Assembly (NCBI RefSeq): GCF_014205215.1
Contig: NZ_JACHNC010000001.1
Location: 1,679,001-1,743,000 of the forward strand
From: Actinoplanes lobatus
GTDB lineage: Bacteria; Actinomycetota; Actinomycetes; Mycobacteriales; Micromonosporaceae
Length of the DNA: 64,000 bases
Reading direction: 5' to 3'
Shown here: positions 50,322 to 58,433 of the stretch, in pieces
Numbering within the stretch: the first letter of the stretch is position 1
Layout of the letters: each line of letters begins with the position of its first letter
Position numbers and translations under genes: made by a program
The notes under the pieces: model-generated
The model's input: only the letters and a program-made list of their open reading frames with translations
The model's database searches: none
Told to the model about the DNA's origin: nothing

Positions 50322-50740
50322 TCGGACTCCTTGCAGTTGCCGCACAGGCCGAAGAGGGAGACGTGCCCGACGTCCACCCGGAACTCGCGCTCCCGCAGGA
50401 GCAGCCCGGTGACCGGCTCCATCACCGCCGGATCGACCTCGGCGATCGACCCGCACGACCGGCACACCAGGTGGACGTGCTGATCCTCGCCGGCAGCGTG
50501 GTACGTCGGCGAGCCGTGCGAAAGATGGGTGTGATTGACCAGCCCCAGCTCCTCGAGCAGCTCGAGGGTGCGGTAGACGGTCGTGATGTTCACCCCGGCG
50601 GCCCGCTCCCGGACCGCGTTGTGCACCGACTCCGGTGTCGCATGACCGAGTTCGTGCACCGCTTCGAGGATCAGCTGACGCTGCGGCGTGAGTCGCAGGC
50701 CCCGCTCCCGGAGCATGGCGGCTAGCGATGTGGCGGACAC
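50318..50740 (-). CDS. Fur-family metal-responsive regulator
   Basis: A 140-residue Fur superfamily protein (Fur/Zur/PerR-type; subclass not assignable by eye). It has the winged helix ERGLRLTPQRQLILEAVHELGHATPESVHNAVRERAAGVNITTVYRTLELLEELGLV, the metal region HLSHGSPTYH and EDQHVHLVC, and the structural zinc site with two CxxC pairs (CRSCG and CGNCK). GTG 50740 has no ribosome site but a -10 element 6 nt upstream, so it is taken as leaderless. Confidence 0.93.
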   Translation of the reverse strand: MSATSLAAMLRERGLRLTPQRQLILEAVHELGHATPESVHNAVRERAAGVNITTVYRTLELLEELGLVNHTHLSHGSPTYHAAGEDQHVHLVCRSCGSIAEVDPAVMEPVTGLLLREREFRVDVGHVSLFGLCGNCKESE

Positions 50741-50746
50741 GTTACG

Positions 50747-50752
50747 AGCATA
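50747..50752 (-). promoter_or_regulatory. -10 element of leaderless fur-ygfZ transcript
   Basis: TATGCT on the - strand lies 6 nt before the GTG at 50740. Confidence 0.6.
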
Positions 50753-50803
50753 GTTCGCTGGATCTCCCGCGGTGTCCCGCCACATCCGTGCCGAAGGTCT
50801 TGC

Positions 50804-51406
50804 TCAGCCGCCGATCCGCAGCAGCCGGGCCGACATGTGGGGGTGCAGCTTGCTGTTGTCGACGGAGATCTCGTGGGCGTAGAGCAGCGCGCCCTCGACG
50901 ATCCCGAAGAGCCGCTGCCCACCGGTGACGTGCAGACCCGACGGCGTGTAGGCGACCGCGTCGGCGGTCATCTCCAGCCGCGTGTTGTTCGCCTTGCCGA
51001 GGTAGAGCTCGGCCACCCCGTCCGGCCGGATCATGGTGGCTTCCATCTCGTCGCCGGGGCGGTCGTCGACCAGCACCGGACGCCAGAACCCGGACTCGAC
51101 CAGCGCCTGCCCGATGGGCTTCGACTCGTCGTCGAGCAGCCAGGACCGCGACTCGTAACGCAGGAACGACCTGCCGTCGTGACTGATCCGGATCTCCTGG
51201 GCGAAGTTGTAGTCCTCGTCCACCGGGAACCCGCCCTGGCCACGGCCTCGCCACAGGCCCACGAAGGGCAGCAGGCCGAGCAGCGACGGGTGCAGGTCCG
51301 GGCCGGACCGCAGGTCGTGTGTGTCCTCGTAGGGATAGGCATCGACCGGAGGCGCGTGCAGCCACGGCGGCGGGCCCAGTGGGTTTTCCGTCTCGCTGTC
51401 GCTCAC
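50804..51406 (-). CDS. Nitrobindin-like heme-binding beta-barrel protein (DUF1794)
   Basis: A 200-residue FABP-like protein of the nitrobindin family, which binds heme and reacts with nitrogen oxides. Features are LHPSLLGLLPFVGLWRGRGQGGFP, FAQEIRISHDGRSFLRYESRSWLLD, ESGFWRP, the GxxWxGxG-like LWRGRG core, and a late His in LYAHEISVDNSKLHPHMSARLLR suitable as heme ligand. GTG 51406 has GAGGGG upstream and overlaps the stop of a 34-residue membrane protein gene. It lies next to the Fur-family gene. Confidence 0.88.
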   Translation of the reverse strand: MSDSETENPLGPPPWLHAPPVDAYPYEDTHDLRSGPDLHPSLLGLLPFVGLWRGRGQGGFPVDEDYNFAQEIRISHDGRSFLRYESRSWLLDDESKPIGQALVESGFWRPVLVDDRPGDEMEATMIRPDGVAELYLGKANNTRLEMTADAVAYTPSGLHVTGGQRLFGIVEGALLYAHEISVDNSKLHPHMSARLLRIGG

Positions 51407-51507
51407 CAGCGCCCCCTCGAAATACGCATTGCCAGATAGCCGAACCCGCCGGCCAGCCCACCCAGGGCGGCGACCAGCAGGCTCACGAACCCGATCTCGG
51501 TAACCAT
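51403..51507 (-). CDS. 34-residue single-pass membrane protein
   Basis: A small frame of 34 codons encodes one membrane helix (GFVSLLVAALGGLAGGFGYLAM) and a basic end (RISRGRW). Its TGA overlaps the GTG of the nitrobindin gene (GTGA), which indicates translational coupling. A -10-like TAAGAT lies 9 nt before the ATG. It resembles tiny anchor proteins encoded before such genes; function unknown. Confidence 0.6.
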   Translation of the reverse strand: MVTEIGFVSLLVAALGGLAGGFGYLAMRISRGRW

Positions 51508-51520
51508 GACCGGCCCATCT

Positions 51521-51526
51521 TATGCT
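51521..51526 (+). promoter_or_regulatory. -10 element of leaderless DsrE-family transcript
   Basis: TATGCT lies 7 nt before the ATG at 51534. The - strand -10 (TAAGAT, 51522-51517) of the divergent small gene overlaps it, so the two promoters compete for the same DNA. Confidence 0.55.
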
Positions 51527-51533
51527 GACCGGT

Positions 51534-51896
51534 ATGGCACGTTTGCTGGTCGTCAAGGCCACCGCCGGCGCCGATGCGCCGGAGCGCTGTTCGCAGGCCT
51601 TCAACGTGGCGAGCACGGCGGTGACCGCCGGCATCGACGTCTCCCTGTGGCTCACCGGGGAGTCGGCGTGGTTCGCCCTGCCCGGGCGGGCCGCCGAGTT
51701 CGACCTGCCGCACGCCGCGCCCCTGCCCGACCTGCTCGAAGTCCTGCTGGCCGAGGCCCGGGTCACCCTCTGCACGCAGTGCGCGGCCCGCCGCGGCATC
51801 GGCCCCGGCGACGTCATCCCCGGCATCCGCATCGCCGGCGCGGCGGTCTTCGTCGAGGAGATCATGTCGGAAGGCGCGCGGGCCCTCGTCTACTGA
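51534..51896 (+). CDS. DsrE-family protein
   Basis: A 120-residue single-domain protein of the DsrE/DsrF-like sulfurtransferase fold (RLLVVKATAGADAPERCSQAFNVASTAVTAGIDVSLWLTGESAWFALPG; ARVTLCTQCAARRGI; IAGAAVFVEEIMS). The two Cys in CTQC may carry sulfur, but the exact reaction is unknown. ATG 51534 is chosen for the leaderless arrangement; an ATG at 51522 overlaps the -10. Its end overlaps the convergent next gene by 7 nt. Confidence 0.85.
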   Translation: MARLLVVKATAGADAPERCSQAFNVASTAVTAGIDVSLWLTGESAWFALPGRAAEFDLPHAAPLPDLLEVLLAEARVTLCTQCAARRGIGPGDVIPGIRIAGAAVFVEEIMSEGARALVY

Positions 51897-52768
51897 CGGC
51901 AGCCAGTGGTCAAGCTCACCTGCCACCGCCCGCCCTCGGTGGTCACCACGACCGATTCAGACCCGATCCGGTACGCCCATGCGCCCGGCTCCACCCACAC
52001 CGGAAGCGTCCCCTCGGGCACGCCGACGGGCTGGCTGTCCGGCTGGGCCGCTCCGCCGCCCGCCACGAACGTCGCCGCGATCCCCCCGTCCGGGCAGGCG
52101 ACGGCCCGGATCTCCATCGTGCCCGGCCCGTCATCAGCCGGACTCGGGCCGTCATCGGCCGGGTCTCCGCCGCTCTCAGCCGGGCCCGGGCCGCTCAATG
52201 CCGCCAGCGTCCCGGTGAGCAGCTCCGGGGCCGGTCCGGAAGCCGGGTCGGCCCGGTCGAGCCGCTCCACGCCCGGCCGGCACCCGCTGGAGATCAGGAT
52301 CCGCAGCACCTGGTCGGCGGACGACGCCTCGGCCGCGATCCCGACGAACTCTCCGGCATCCGCGAACAACGACAACCGGGTGGCGCCCCGGGCCACGGTC
52401 ATCCCGGCCCGGTATCCGGCGGGAAGCCCGGCCGCGATGCCGTCGAGCGCCGCGTGGGCCTCCCCCTCCGGCACGTAGACGGTCACCTCACGGCTGAGCT
52501 CGACCCCGTCCCAGGCCGGGGTGAGCGCGCACTCCTCGACCCGCAACTCCCCGAGCCGCAGTGCCCACTCGCCGCCCTGAGCTGCCGAGACCACCGCACC
52601 GGCCGCCTCCCGCAGCACCGGCAGCGCCTGCCCGGCGTCCCGCTGCTCCGGCACCGTGGGCGGATCGGAACGCACCGACCACAGCCCGCCACCCAACAGC
52701 AGCACAGCCCAGGCGGTGACCCCACCGATCAGCCATCGACGCCGCCCCGCCTCTGTCACGGCAGTCAT
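51890..52768 (-). CDS. Membrane-anchored protein of unknown function
   Basis: A 292-residue protein with one N-terminal membrane helix (RWLIGGVTAWAVLLLGGGLWSV) and an extracellular region. It has three or four Cys in that region (VEECALTP, SSGCRPG, AVACPDGG, TTGCRQ) that could form two disulfides, and an acidic Gly/Pro linker near residue 200 (GGDPADDGPSPADDGPG). No domain is recognised. ATG 52768 is used. It is followed by the NUDIX gene upstream on the same strand (26 nt). Confidence 0.7.
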   Translation of the reverse strand: MTAVTEAGRRRWLIGGVTAWAVLLLGGGLWSVRSDPPTVPEQRDAGQALPVLREAAGAVVSAAQGGEWALRLGELRVEECALTPAWDGVELSREVTVYVPEGEAHAALDGIAAGLPAGYRAGMTVARGATRLSLFADAGEFVGIAAEASSADQVLRILISSGCRPGVERLDRADPASGPAPELLTGTLAALSGPGPAESGGDPADDGPSPADDGPGTMEIRAVACPDGGIAATFVAGGGAAQPDSQPVGVPEGTLPVWVEPGAWAYRIGSESVVVTTEGGRWQVSLTTGCRQ

Positions 52769-52793
52769 GGTGACACGTCCGGCCGACGAAACC

Positions 52794-53204
52794 CTAGGTG
52801 AGGGACGCATACTCCCGGGACCGGAGGAATCGCTCGATCATCTCGGCGCTGCCCGGCGTGAAGGGCCGATCGAGCACCTCGGCCGCCGGCACGAACACCA
52901 TGGCCGCACCCTCGCCGAGCACCACGTCCTCCTGCCGCGCGGAGGTCGCCCCGTAGAAGTAGTTCTTGACGCGCTGCTGCTCGGGCAGCTCCTGCCGGGC
53001 GAAGAGCCGCAACCGGCCGTCGACCCGCAGCCGCGTCTCCTCCCACAGCTCGCGCGCCGCGCCCTGCTCCGGTGTCTCCCCCGCTTCGATCGCCCCGCCG
53101 GGAAGCCCCCACACGTCCGGAAAATAGGGCGCCTTGTCATCTCGCAGCTGGAGAAGCAACGCGCCGTCCCGGTCCACCACGAACGTGCAGGCGATGAGAA
53201 GCAC
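52794..53204 (-). CDS. NUDIX hydrolase
   Basis: A 136-residue pyrophosphohydrolase with the NUDIX box GGAIEAGETPEQGAARELWEETRL (residues 35-58), which keeps the catalytic REL-EE core but has Arg where the box usually has Gly. N-terminal strands are LLIACTFVVDRDGALLLQLRDDKAPYFPDVWGLP. Substrate unknown. Start GTG with GGAGGA upstream. It lies 58 nt after dinG on the same strand. Confidence 0.9.
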   Translation of the reverse strand: MLLIACTFVVDRDGALLLQLRDDKAPYFPDVWGLPGGAIEAGETPEQGAARELWEETRLRVDGRLRLFARQELPEQQRVKNYFYGATSARQEDVVLGEGAAMVFVPAAEVLDRPFTPGSAEMIERFLRSREYASLT

Positions 53205-53262
53205 CAGCGTTCCTCCGTCTCAAGGCTTTACGAACGACAACATTGGTGTCACCTGATCGCGG

Positions 53263-55257
53263 TCAGGTCTGGGCGAGGCGGCGGAGGGCGCCCTCGGCGA
53301 CGTCGGGCCGGGTCGTGTACCAGAACGGGGGCAGCGACCTCCGGAGGAAGGCGCCGTAGCCGCGGGCCGTCTCCAGGCGGGAGTCGAGGACCGCGACCAC
53401 GCCCTTGTCGCCGGTGGAGCGGATCAGGCGGCCGACGCCCTGGGCCAGGCGGACGGCCGCGATCGGGACGCTGACCGCGGAGAAGCCGGAACCGCCGGAG
53501 GCGTCCACGGCGGCCGAGCGGGCGGCGGCCAGCGGCTCGTCGGGGCGCGGGAAGGGCAGGCGGTCGATGACGACGAGCTGGCAGGCGTCGCCGGGCACGT
53601 CGACGCCCTGCCACAGCGACATGACCCCGAAGAGGCAGCTGTCCTTGTCCTCCTTGAACTTGCGGACCAGGATCGGCAGCGTCTCCTCGCCCTGCAACAG
53701 GACCGGCAGGTCGGTCTTGGCGCGCAGCAGCTCGGCGGCCTGGGTGGCGGCCTTGCGGGAGGAGAAGAGGCCGAGGGTGCGCCCGCCGAGCGCCTCGACC
53801 AGCCGGAGCAGCTCGGCCCCGGCCGCGTCGGGCAGGCCGGACGCCGCGGGCTTGGGCAGGTGCGCTGCCACGTACAGAATGCCCTGTTTGGGGTAGTCGA
53901 AGGGTGACCCGACGTCGAGGGAGGTCCACCCGTCTCCGGAGGAGGCGCCGTCGGCGCCCGCGGGCAGCCCGAGGGAGCGGGCCACCGTGTCGAACCGGCC
54001 GCCCAGGGTGAGGGTGGCCGAGGTGACCACGACGGTGCGGTCCTTGTAGAGGCTCTCGGAGAGGGTGCCGGCCACCGACAGCGGCGCCACCACGAGCGCG
54101 CGGCGGCCGTGGCCGATGTCGGACTTCTCCACCCAGGCGACGTCGTACGCATTCTCCTCGAGCAGCCGCTGAGCGGTGCCGGACAGCTCGTCGAGGACCG
54201 CCTTGGCCTGCTGCTTGCCGACCGGGTCGGAGTCGTCGGCCTTGATCTCGCCGATCGCGGACAGCCCGGACCGGGTGGCCAGCTCCAGGGTCGTGACGGC
54301 GAGCCGCAGCGTCTCCGGCAGGCCGCCGGTGAGCCGCCCGGCGGGCACGTCGGCCAGGCCCACGGTGAGCGCGTCGGCGGCCTCCGCCAGTTGTTCGGCG
54401 GCGGCCTGCGGGATCAGGGTGCGGGCGCGGCGGCCGGCCCGCTCGATCGCCTCCGGGGTGAGCTCGGCCTGGGCGGCGGAGGAGACCCGGTCGGCGAGCT
54501 CGTGCGCCTCGTCGACGACGAGCAGCTTGTGCGGCGGCACGATCTGCCGGCCGGCGAGCATGTCGACGGCGAGAAGGCTGTGGTTGGTGACGACGATGTC
54601 GGCCTCGCGGGCCCGGGCGCGGGAGGCCTCGGCGAAGCACTCCGCCCCGTACGGGCAACGGCCGGCCCCGACGCAGTCTCGTGCCGGCATGGACACCTGC
54701 CGCCAGGCGGTGTCGTCGACGCCGGGGTCCAGCTCGTCCCGGTCGCCGGTCTGGGTCTTCTCCGACCAGGCCCGGACCCGCTGGATCTGTTTGCCGAGCC
54801 GGCCCGCCTCGCCGAGCCACTGGCCGGCCTTGGGTGCGGGGGCGGCGTCGAACAGGGTGTCGGTGGGCCCCTCCTCGTCGGCGTGCTCCAGCTTGGCCAC
54901 GCAGAGGTAGTGGTGGCGGCCCTTGAGCACGGCGAACGTGGGTTTGCGCCCGAGCACCGGCTGAACCGCCTCGGCGAGCCGGGGCAGGTCGTGCTCGACC
55001 AGCTGGTTCTGGAGCGCCAGGGTGGCCGTGGAGACCACCACCGGGCCGTCGACGAGCAGGGCCGGGGTCAGGTAGCCGAGGCTCTTGCCGGTGCCCGTGC
55101 CGGCCTGGACGAGCAGGTGCTCACGGTCCTTGATCGACTTCTCGATGGCCTCGACCATGGACTGCTGACCTGGGCGGGCGGCCCCTCCGGGAACCGCGCC
55201 GACGGCGGCGGCGAGGAGCTGTCCGGCGGTGGTCTTCTTCTTGGCGGCTGCGGGCAC
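53263..55257 (-). CDS. dinG: DinG-type ATP-dependent DNA helicase
   Basis: A 664-residue superfamily 2 helicase of the DinG/XPD type, which unwinds DNA 5' to 3' and takes part in repair. It has Walker A (VQAGTGTGKSLGYLTP), DEAH box (LLVVDEAHELADR), the iron-sulfur type Cys group (CVGAGRCPYGAECF with an earlier Cys near residue 118), helicase motifs in LVVTSATLTLGGRFD, and the C-terminal QGVGRLIRSTGDKGVVAVLDSRL. GTG 55257 has a -10 (TACGGT) 6 nt upstream and so may be leaderless. Confidence 0.94.
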   Translation of the reverse strand: MPAAAKKKTTAGQLLAAAVGAVPGGAARPGQQSMVEAIEKSIKDREHLLVQAGTGTGKSLGYLTPALLVDGPVVVSTATLALQNQLVEHDLPRLAEAVQPVLGRKPTFAVLKGRHHYLCVAKLEHADEEGPTDTLFDAAPAPKAGQWLGEAGRLGKQIQRVRAWSEKTQTGDRDELDPGVDDTAWRQVSMPARDCVGAGRCPYGAECFAEASRARAREADIVVTNHSLLAVDMLAGRQIVPPHKLLVVDEAHELADRVSSAAQAELTPEAIERAGRRARTLIPQAAAEQLAEAADALTVGLADVPAGRLTGGLPETLRLAVTTLELATRSGLSAIGEIKADDSDPVGKQQAKAVLDELSGTAQRLLEENAYDVAWVEKSDIGHGRRALVVAPLSVAGTLSESLYKDRTVVVTSATLTLGGRFDTVARSLGLPAGADGASSGDGWTSLDVGSPFDYPKQGILYVAAHLPKPAASGLPDAAGAELLRLVEALGGRTLGLFSSRKAATQAAELLRAKTDLPVLLQGEETLPILVRKFKEDKDSCLFGVMSLWQGVDVPGDACQLVVIDRLPFPRPDEPLAAARSAAVDASGGSGFSAVSVPIAAVRLAQGVGRLIRSTGDKGVVAVLDSRLETARGYGAFLRRSLPPFWYTTRPDVAEGALRRLAQT

Positions 55258-55263
55258 GGTGGA

Positions 55264-55269
55264 ACCGTA
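55264..55269 (-). promoter_or_regulatory. -10 element of leaderless dinG transcript
   Basis: TACGGT on the - strand lies 6 nt before the GTG at 55257. It is divergent from the -10 at 55301. Confidence 0.55.
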
Positions 55270-55300
55270 CCCGCCACCACCGACATATCCGGGTCACCGC

Positions 55301-55306
55301 TAGGGT
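55301..55306 (+). promoter_or_regulatory. -10 element of leaderless DUF402 transcript
   Basis: TAGGGT lies 7 nt before the ATG at 55314. Confidence 0.6.
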
Positions 55307-55313
55307 GCAAGCC

Positions 55314-55823
55314 ATGCCGAGCGAGATGGTCCGGGTCATCTACACGAAGTACGACGGTTCGGCTCACCGCGACTACCCGGCCCGCCGCCTGGCGGAAGAC
55401 GACCTGGGCATCTGGGTCGGCGTGACGCGCGGCACAGCGTCGGTCTATCACGGGCGCCCCTCGGTGGAGCAGATCCCGTTCGTCCTGTTGATCCCGCATC
55501 ACGCCTGGTGGACCGGGATGTTCAACCCGCCGCCGCGGACCAGCGAGGTCTACTGCGACATCACCACCCCGGCCCGCTGGGAGGGTGACACGGTGCACAT
55601 CATCGACCTGGATCTGGACGCGGTCCGCCGCCGCGAGTCCGGCCTGGTCGAGCTGCGCGACGAGGACGAGTTCGCCGAGCACCGGGTCGCGTTCGGTTAC
55701 CCGGAGGATCTCGTGGAGCACGCCTATTCCGCGTCCCACTATCTGCTGGGGGTGCTCGGCGACGGCACCGAGCCGTTCGCCTCGCACTACCGCAAGCATC
55801 TACTCGAAGTCACCCAGGACTAG
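55314..55823 (+). CDS. DUF402 family protein
   Basis: A 169-residue protein of the DUF402 fold (nucleoside phosphate phosphatase-like in characterised members). Features are RVIYTKYDGSAHRDYPARRL, LIPHHAWWTGMFNP, EVYCDITTPARWEGDTVHIIDLDLDAV and a late EDEFAEHR, whose Tyr/Asp/Glu residues suit a metal site. Real substrates in actinobacteria are unknown. ATG 55314 is chosen for the leaderless -10; an ATG at 55305 lies in it. Its end overlaps the convergent sigma factor gene by 24 nt. Confidence 0.85.
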   Translation: MPSEMVRVIYTKYDGSAHRDYPARRLAEDDLGIWVGVTRGTASVYHGRPSVEQIPFVLLIPHHAWWTGMFNPPPRTSEVYCDITTPARWEGDTVHIIDLDLDAVRRRESGLVELRDEDEFAEHRVAFGYPEDLVEHAYSASHYLLGVLGDGTEPFASHYRKHLLEVTQD

Positions 55824-56672
55824 TTTCTCCGGGTTCTGCTGGCTGAAGAGGCCGGTGATCCGCCCGCCGTCGACGGCGACGCCGAGCGCCACACCGAGCC
55901 CCTCGCCCCGGATCAGGATCGCGGCCGCGCCGCCGACCAGCACCGGTTCCATCGTGACGCCGCGGACGGCGGCGAATTTCCTGGCCAGCCCGACGTAGAA
56001 CCGGGCCACCTTCTCCGCGCCGAGGATCGGCCGGAGCGCGGACCGGACCACCCCGCCGCCGTCGCTGATCGCGACCACGTCGAGGGCGAGCACCGCGGCG
56101 AGGGTACGCATGTCGCCGTCCTGTGCCGCGGCGAGGAAGGCGTCGAGCACCCGCCGCTGCTCGGCCGGCCCGGCGGTGTGCCGGACGCCGCCGCCGGAGA
56201 CCGCCCGGCGGCCCCGTGAGGCGTGCTGGCGGGCCGCCGCCGGTGTGCCGTCGAGCACCGCGGCCACCTCGTCGAACGGCACGCCGAACGCGTCGTGCAG
56301 GACGAACGCGACCCGCTGCTCCGGGGTGAGCCGTTCCAGCACCACGAGCAGCGCGAGGCTGACCTGGTCGGCGATCTCGGCCCGGTCGGCGGGGCCGGCG
56401 TCCGGTTCGACCACGAAGGCGGGCAGCCACTCCCCGGGGTACGCGGTACGGCGTACCCGGGCGGAATTGAGCTGGTCCAGGCAGATCCGGCCGGTGACCG
56501 TGGTGAGCCAGCCCCGCGTGTCCCGGATGTCGCCGGCCGGCTGTTGCGCGTAGCGCAGCCAGGCTTCCTGAACCGCGTCCTCGGCCTCGGCCCGGTTGCC
56601 GAGCATCCGGTAGGCGACGGCCATCAGATAGGGGCGGTGGGCCTCGAACTCGGTCACGGTCGGCGACGGCAT
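55800..56672 (-). CDS. ECF41-type sigma factor (SigJ-like) with SnoaL-like C-terminal domain
   Basis: A 290-residue extracytoplasmic-function sigma factor. The sigma-2 region is FEAHRPYLMAVAYRMLGNRAEAEDAVQEAWLRYA, with sigma-4 in LERLTPEQRVAFVLHDAFGVPFDEVAAVLDGTPAAARQHASRGRRAV. The last 120 residues are a SnoaL/NTF2-like domain with the ECF41 DGGG motif (VVAISDGGGVVRSAL), which regulates the sigma factor without an anti-sigma protein. The usual neighbouring carboxymuconolactone decarboxylase-like gene is absent. ATG 56672 is used with no clear ribosome site. Confidence 0.93.
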   Translation of the reverse strand: MPSPTVTEFEAHRPYLMAVAYRMLGNRAEAEDAVQEAWLRYAQQPAGDIRDTRGWLTTVTGRICLDQLNSARVRRTAYPGEWLPAFVVEPDAGPADRAEIADQVSLALLVVLERLTPEQRVAFVLHDAFGVPFDEVAAVLDGTPAAARQHASRGRRAVSGGGVRHTAGPAEQRRVLDAFLAAAQDGDMRTLAAVLALDVVAISDGGGVVRSALRPILGAEKVARFYVGLARKFAAVRGVTMEPVLVGGAAAILIRGEGLGVALGVAVDGGRITGLFSQQNPEKLVLGDFE

Positions 56673-56762
56673 GAAGGAAATTCTGCGGGAGATTGCCGGT
56701 TCCCGGGAGTCGACTGTGCCACAGTATGAAACACCCATAAAGTACGAATCGGATGGTGCCTG

Positions 56763-57719
56763 TTGCAGGACATGGCGACTCTCGCCGGCGGCCTGGCCGG
56801 TCTCGCCGGAGCCGGTGGCGCGGTCTCGGTCGCGGTATTCCGCCGTTCCCGCCGCTCCTGGCTGACCTCCGGGCACGCGCTGACCGGGCCGGCCCTCACC
56901 GACCCGCTGCCCGGGGTGCTCAAGCTCGGACTGGGCGGGATGACCGTACGGGTCTACCCCGGACCCCGTGGCGAGCTCTTCCTCGGACCCGGCGCCCCGC
57001 AGCCCGGCCGCACCCTGCGCCGCCTGGTACTGGGGCCGCTCTTCGCCCGGGCCATGGCCGCCGACGGCCGGCTCTGGGCGAACCAGCAGGCGCCGTTCCG
57101 GCTGGTGGTCGAGTTCGGCGGGCCGAACCGGGACCCGCAGGCGCTGTTCCGCGCCTACCGGATGCTGGACCGGCAGCTGCGCGACCACGCCGACCTGCTC
57201 AGCCGGAGCCGCGACGGGGTGCTGACCGCGGGCGCGGTGACCGTCACGGTGACCGGTGCGGTCGACGTCCGTGAGCTGCTCGCCGCCCAGCCCGAACGGT
57301 ACGCGTTCGCCGACGGCACCTTCGACGACCTGGGATCCCGCGCCGCCCCGCCGGATCTGGTGCCGATGGTGAGCGAGTGGTGGCCCAGGCGGTTCGGCTG
57401 GGACGGCCGCGATCCGATCACCGCCGAGGAACGGCACCAGCTGCACGCGCTGGTACGGTCCGCTCACGACGACGGCCGTACGGTCCGGTTCTCCGGGCTG
57501 CCGGACGGCTCCCGCAAGGCCCGCGCGGCGGTGTGGAGCGAGCTGGGAGCGGCCGGTGTGGACGTGATCGCCGACGCCGACCTGAACGGACTGGCCCGGC
57601 ACCTGCGCCGTCACCCGGTCAGCGGAACCCCTCGGCAGCACCTTCCGACGAGGGCGGTACGGCGTACCGTCCCCCGCCCGAACGCGCCCCGCACGGTTGT
57701 ACATCACGAACAGGTTTAA
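56763..57719 (+). CDS. Degenerate PI-PLC-like (AIM6/GDPD-type) protein
   Basis: A 318-residue protein whose C-terminal half has the layout of PI-PLC/GDPD-like proteins (LWANQQAPFRLVVEFGG; FDDLGS; ITAEERHQLHALVRSAHDDGRTVRFSGLPDGSRKARAAVWSELGAAGVDVIADADLNGLARHL). The N-terminal catalytic motifs of active relatives (HNDYxH and a later His) are replaced by SGHALTGPALTDPL and GELFLGPG, so it looks catalytically dead. An initial hydrophobic segment (AGGLAGLAGAGGAVSVAVF) may anchor it. Start TTG with GGATGG upstream; ATG 56772 is an alternative. Family call is by pattern memory. Confidence 0.6.
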   Translation: MQDMATLAGGLAGLAGAGGAVSVAVFRRSRRSWLTSGHALTGPALTDPLPGVLKLGLGGMTVRVYPGPRGELFLGPGAPQPGRTLRRLVLGPLFARAMAADGRLWANQQAPFRLVVEFGGPNRDPQALFRAYRMLDRQLRDHADLLSRSRDGVLTAGAVTVTVTGAVDVRELLAAQPERYAFADGTFDDLGSRAAPPDLVPMVSEWWPRRFGWDGRDPITAEERHQLHALVRSAHDDGRTVRFSGLPDGSRKARAAVWSELGAAGVDVIADADLNGLARHLRRHPVSGTPRQHLPTRAVRRTVPRPNAPRTVVHHEQV

Positions 57720-57803
57720 CCCCGTCGCGAAGGGTGAACCCGCGTGGACCGATAGCATGCCTCCGGAGATCCATCCACAAGACCGTCGATCGAGGTCCGC
57801 GCC

Positions 57804-58430
57804 GTGAAGTTCTCATTCCGTCCCGTCGAGGGCGCCTTCTACGAACTCTTCACCAAGGCCGCGTCCAACCTGGTGAAGGGAACCGAGCTGCTCAACGAGC
57901 TCGCGCTGCCCGGAGTGGACGTCCAGTCGGTCGCCGACCGGCTGAGCGACGTGGAACACGACAGCGACTCGATCACCCACGAGCTGTACAAGAAGATCAA
58001 CTCCACCTTCATCACGCCGTTCGACCGGGAGGACATCTACTCGCTCGGCTCCCAGCTGGACGACGTGATGGACCACCTGGAGGCGGCCGGCAACCTGCTC
58101 TACCTGTACGGGCTGACCGATCTGCCGTCACTCCCGCGAGAGATGCACGAGCTGGTCACCGTGCTGGACCAGCAGGCGAAGATCACCGCCGAGGCGATGC
58201 CCCGGCTGCGCTCGATGAAGAATCTCGAGGACTACTGGATCGAGGTCAACCGCCTGGAGAACGACGGCGACCGCGCCTACCGGATGCTGCTGGTCCGGCT
58301 CTTCTCCGGGGAGTACGACGCCCTGACCGTCTTGAAGATGAAGGAGGTCGTCGACGAGCTGGAGGCGGCCTGCGACGCCTTCGAGCACGTGGCCAACACG
58401 GTCGAGACCATCGCGGTCAAGGAGTCCTAG
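57804..58430 (+). CDS. DUF47 family Pit accessory protein (PhoU-like)
   Basis: A 208-residue, all-helical DUF47/PhoU-like protein, usually encoded with Pit phosphate transporters and thought to regulate them. Features are FYELFTKAASNLVKGTELLNELA, SDVEHDSDSITHELYKKINSTFITPFDREDIYSLGSQLDDVMDHLEAAGNLLYLYG and VNRLENDGDRAYRMLLVRLF. GTG 57804; a TAGCAT -10-like hexamer is at 57752-57757. It is 3 nt from the transporter gene. Confidence 0.93.
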   Translation: MKFSFRPVEGAFYELFTKAASNLVKGTELLNELALPGVDVQSVADRLSDVEHDSDSITHELYKKINSTFITPFDREDIYSLGSQLDDVMDHLEAAGNLLYLYGLTDLPSLPREMHELVTVLDQQAKITAEAMPRLRSMKNLEDYWIEVNRLENDGDRAYRMLLVRLFSGEYDALTVLKMKEVVDELEAACDAFEHVANTVETIAVKES

Positions 58431-58433
58431 ACC

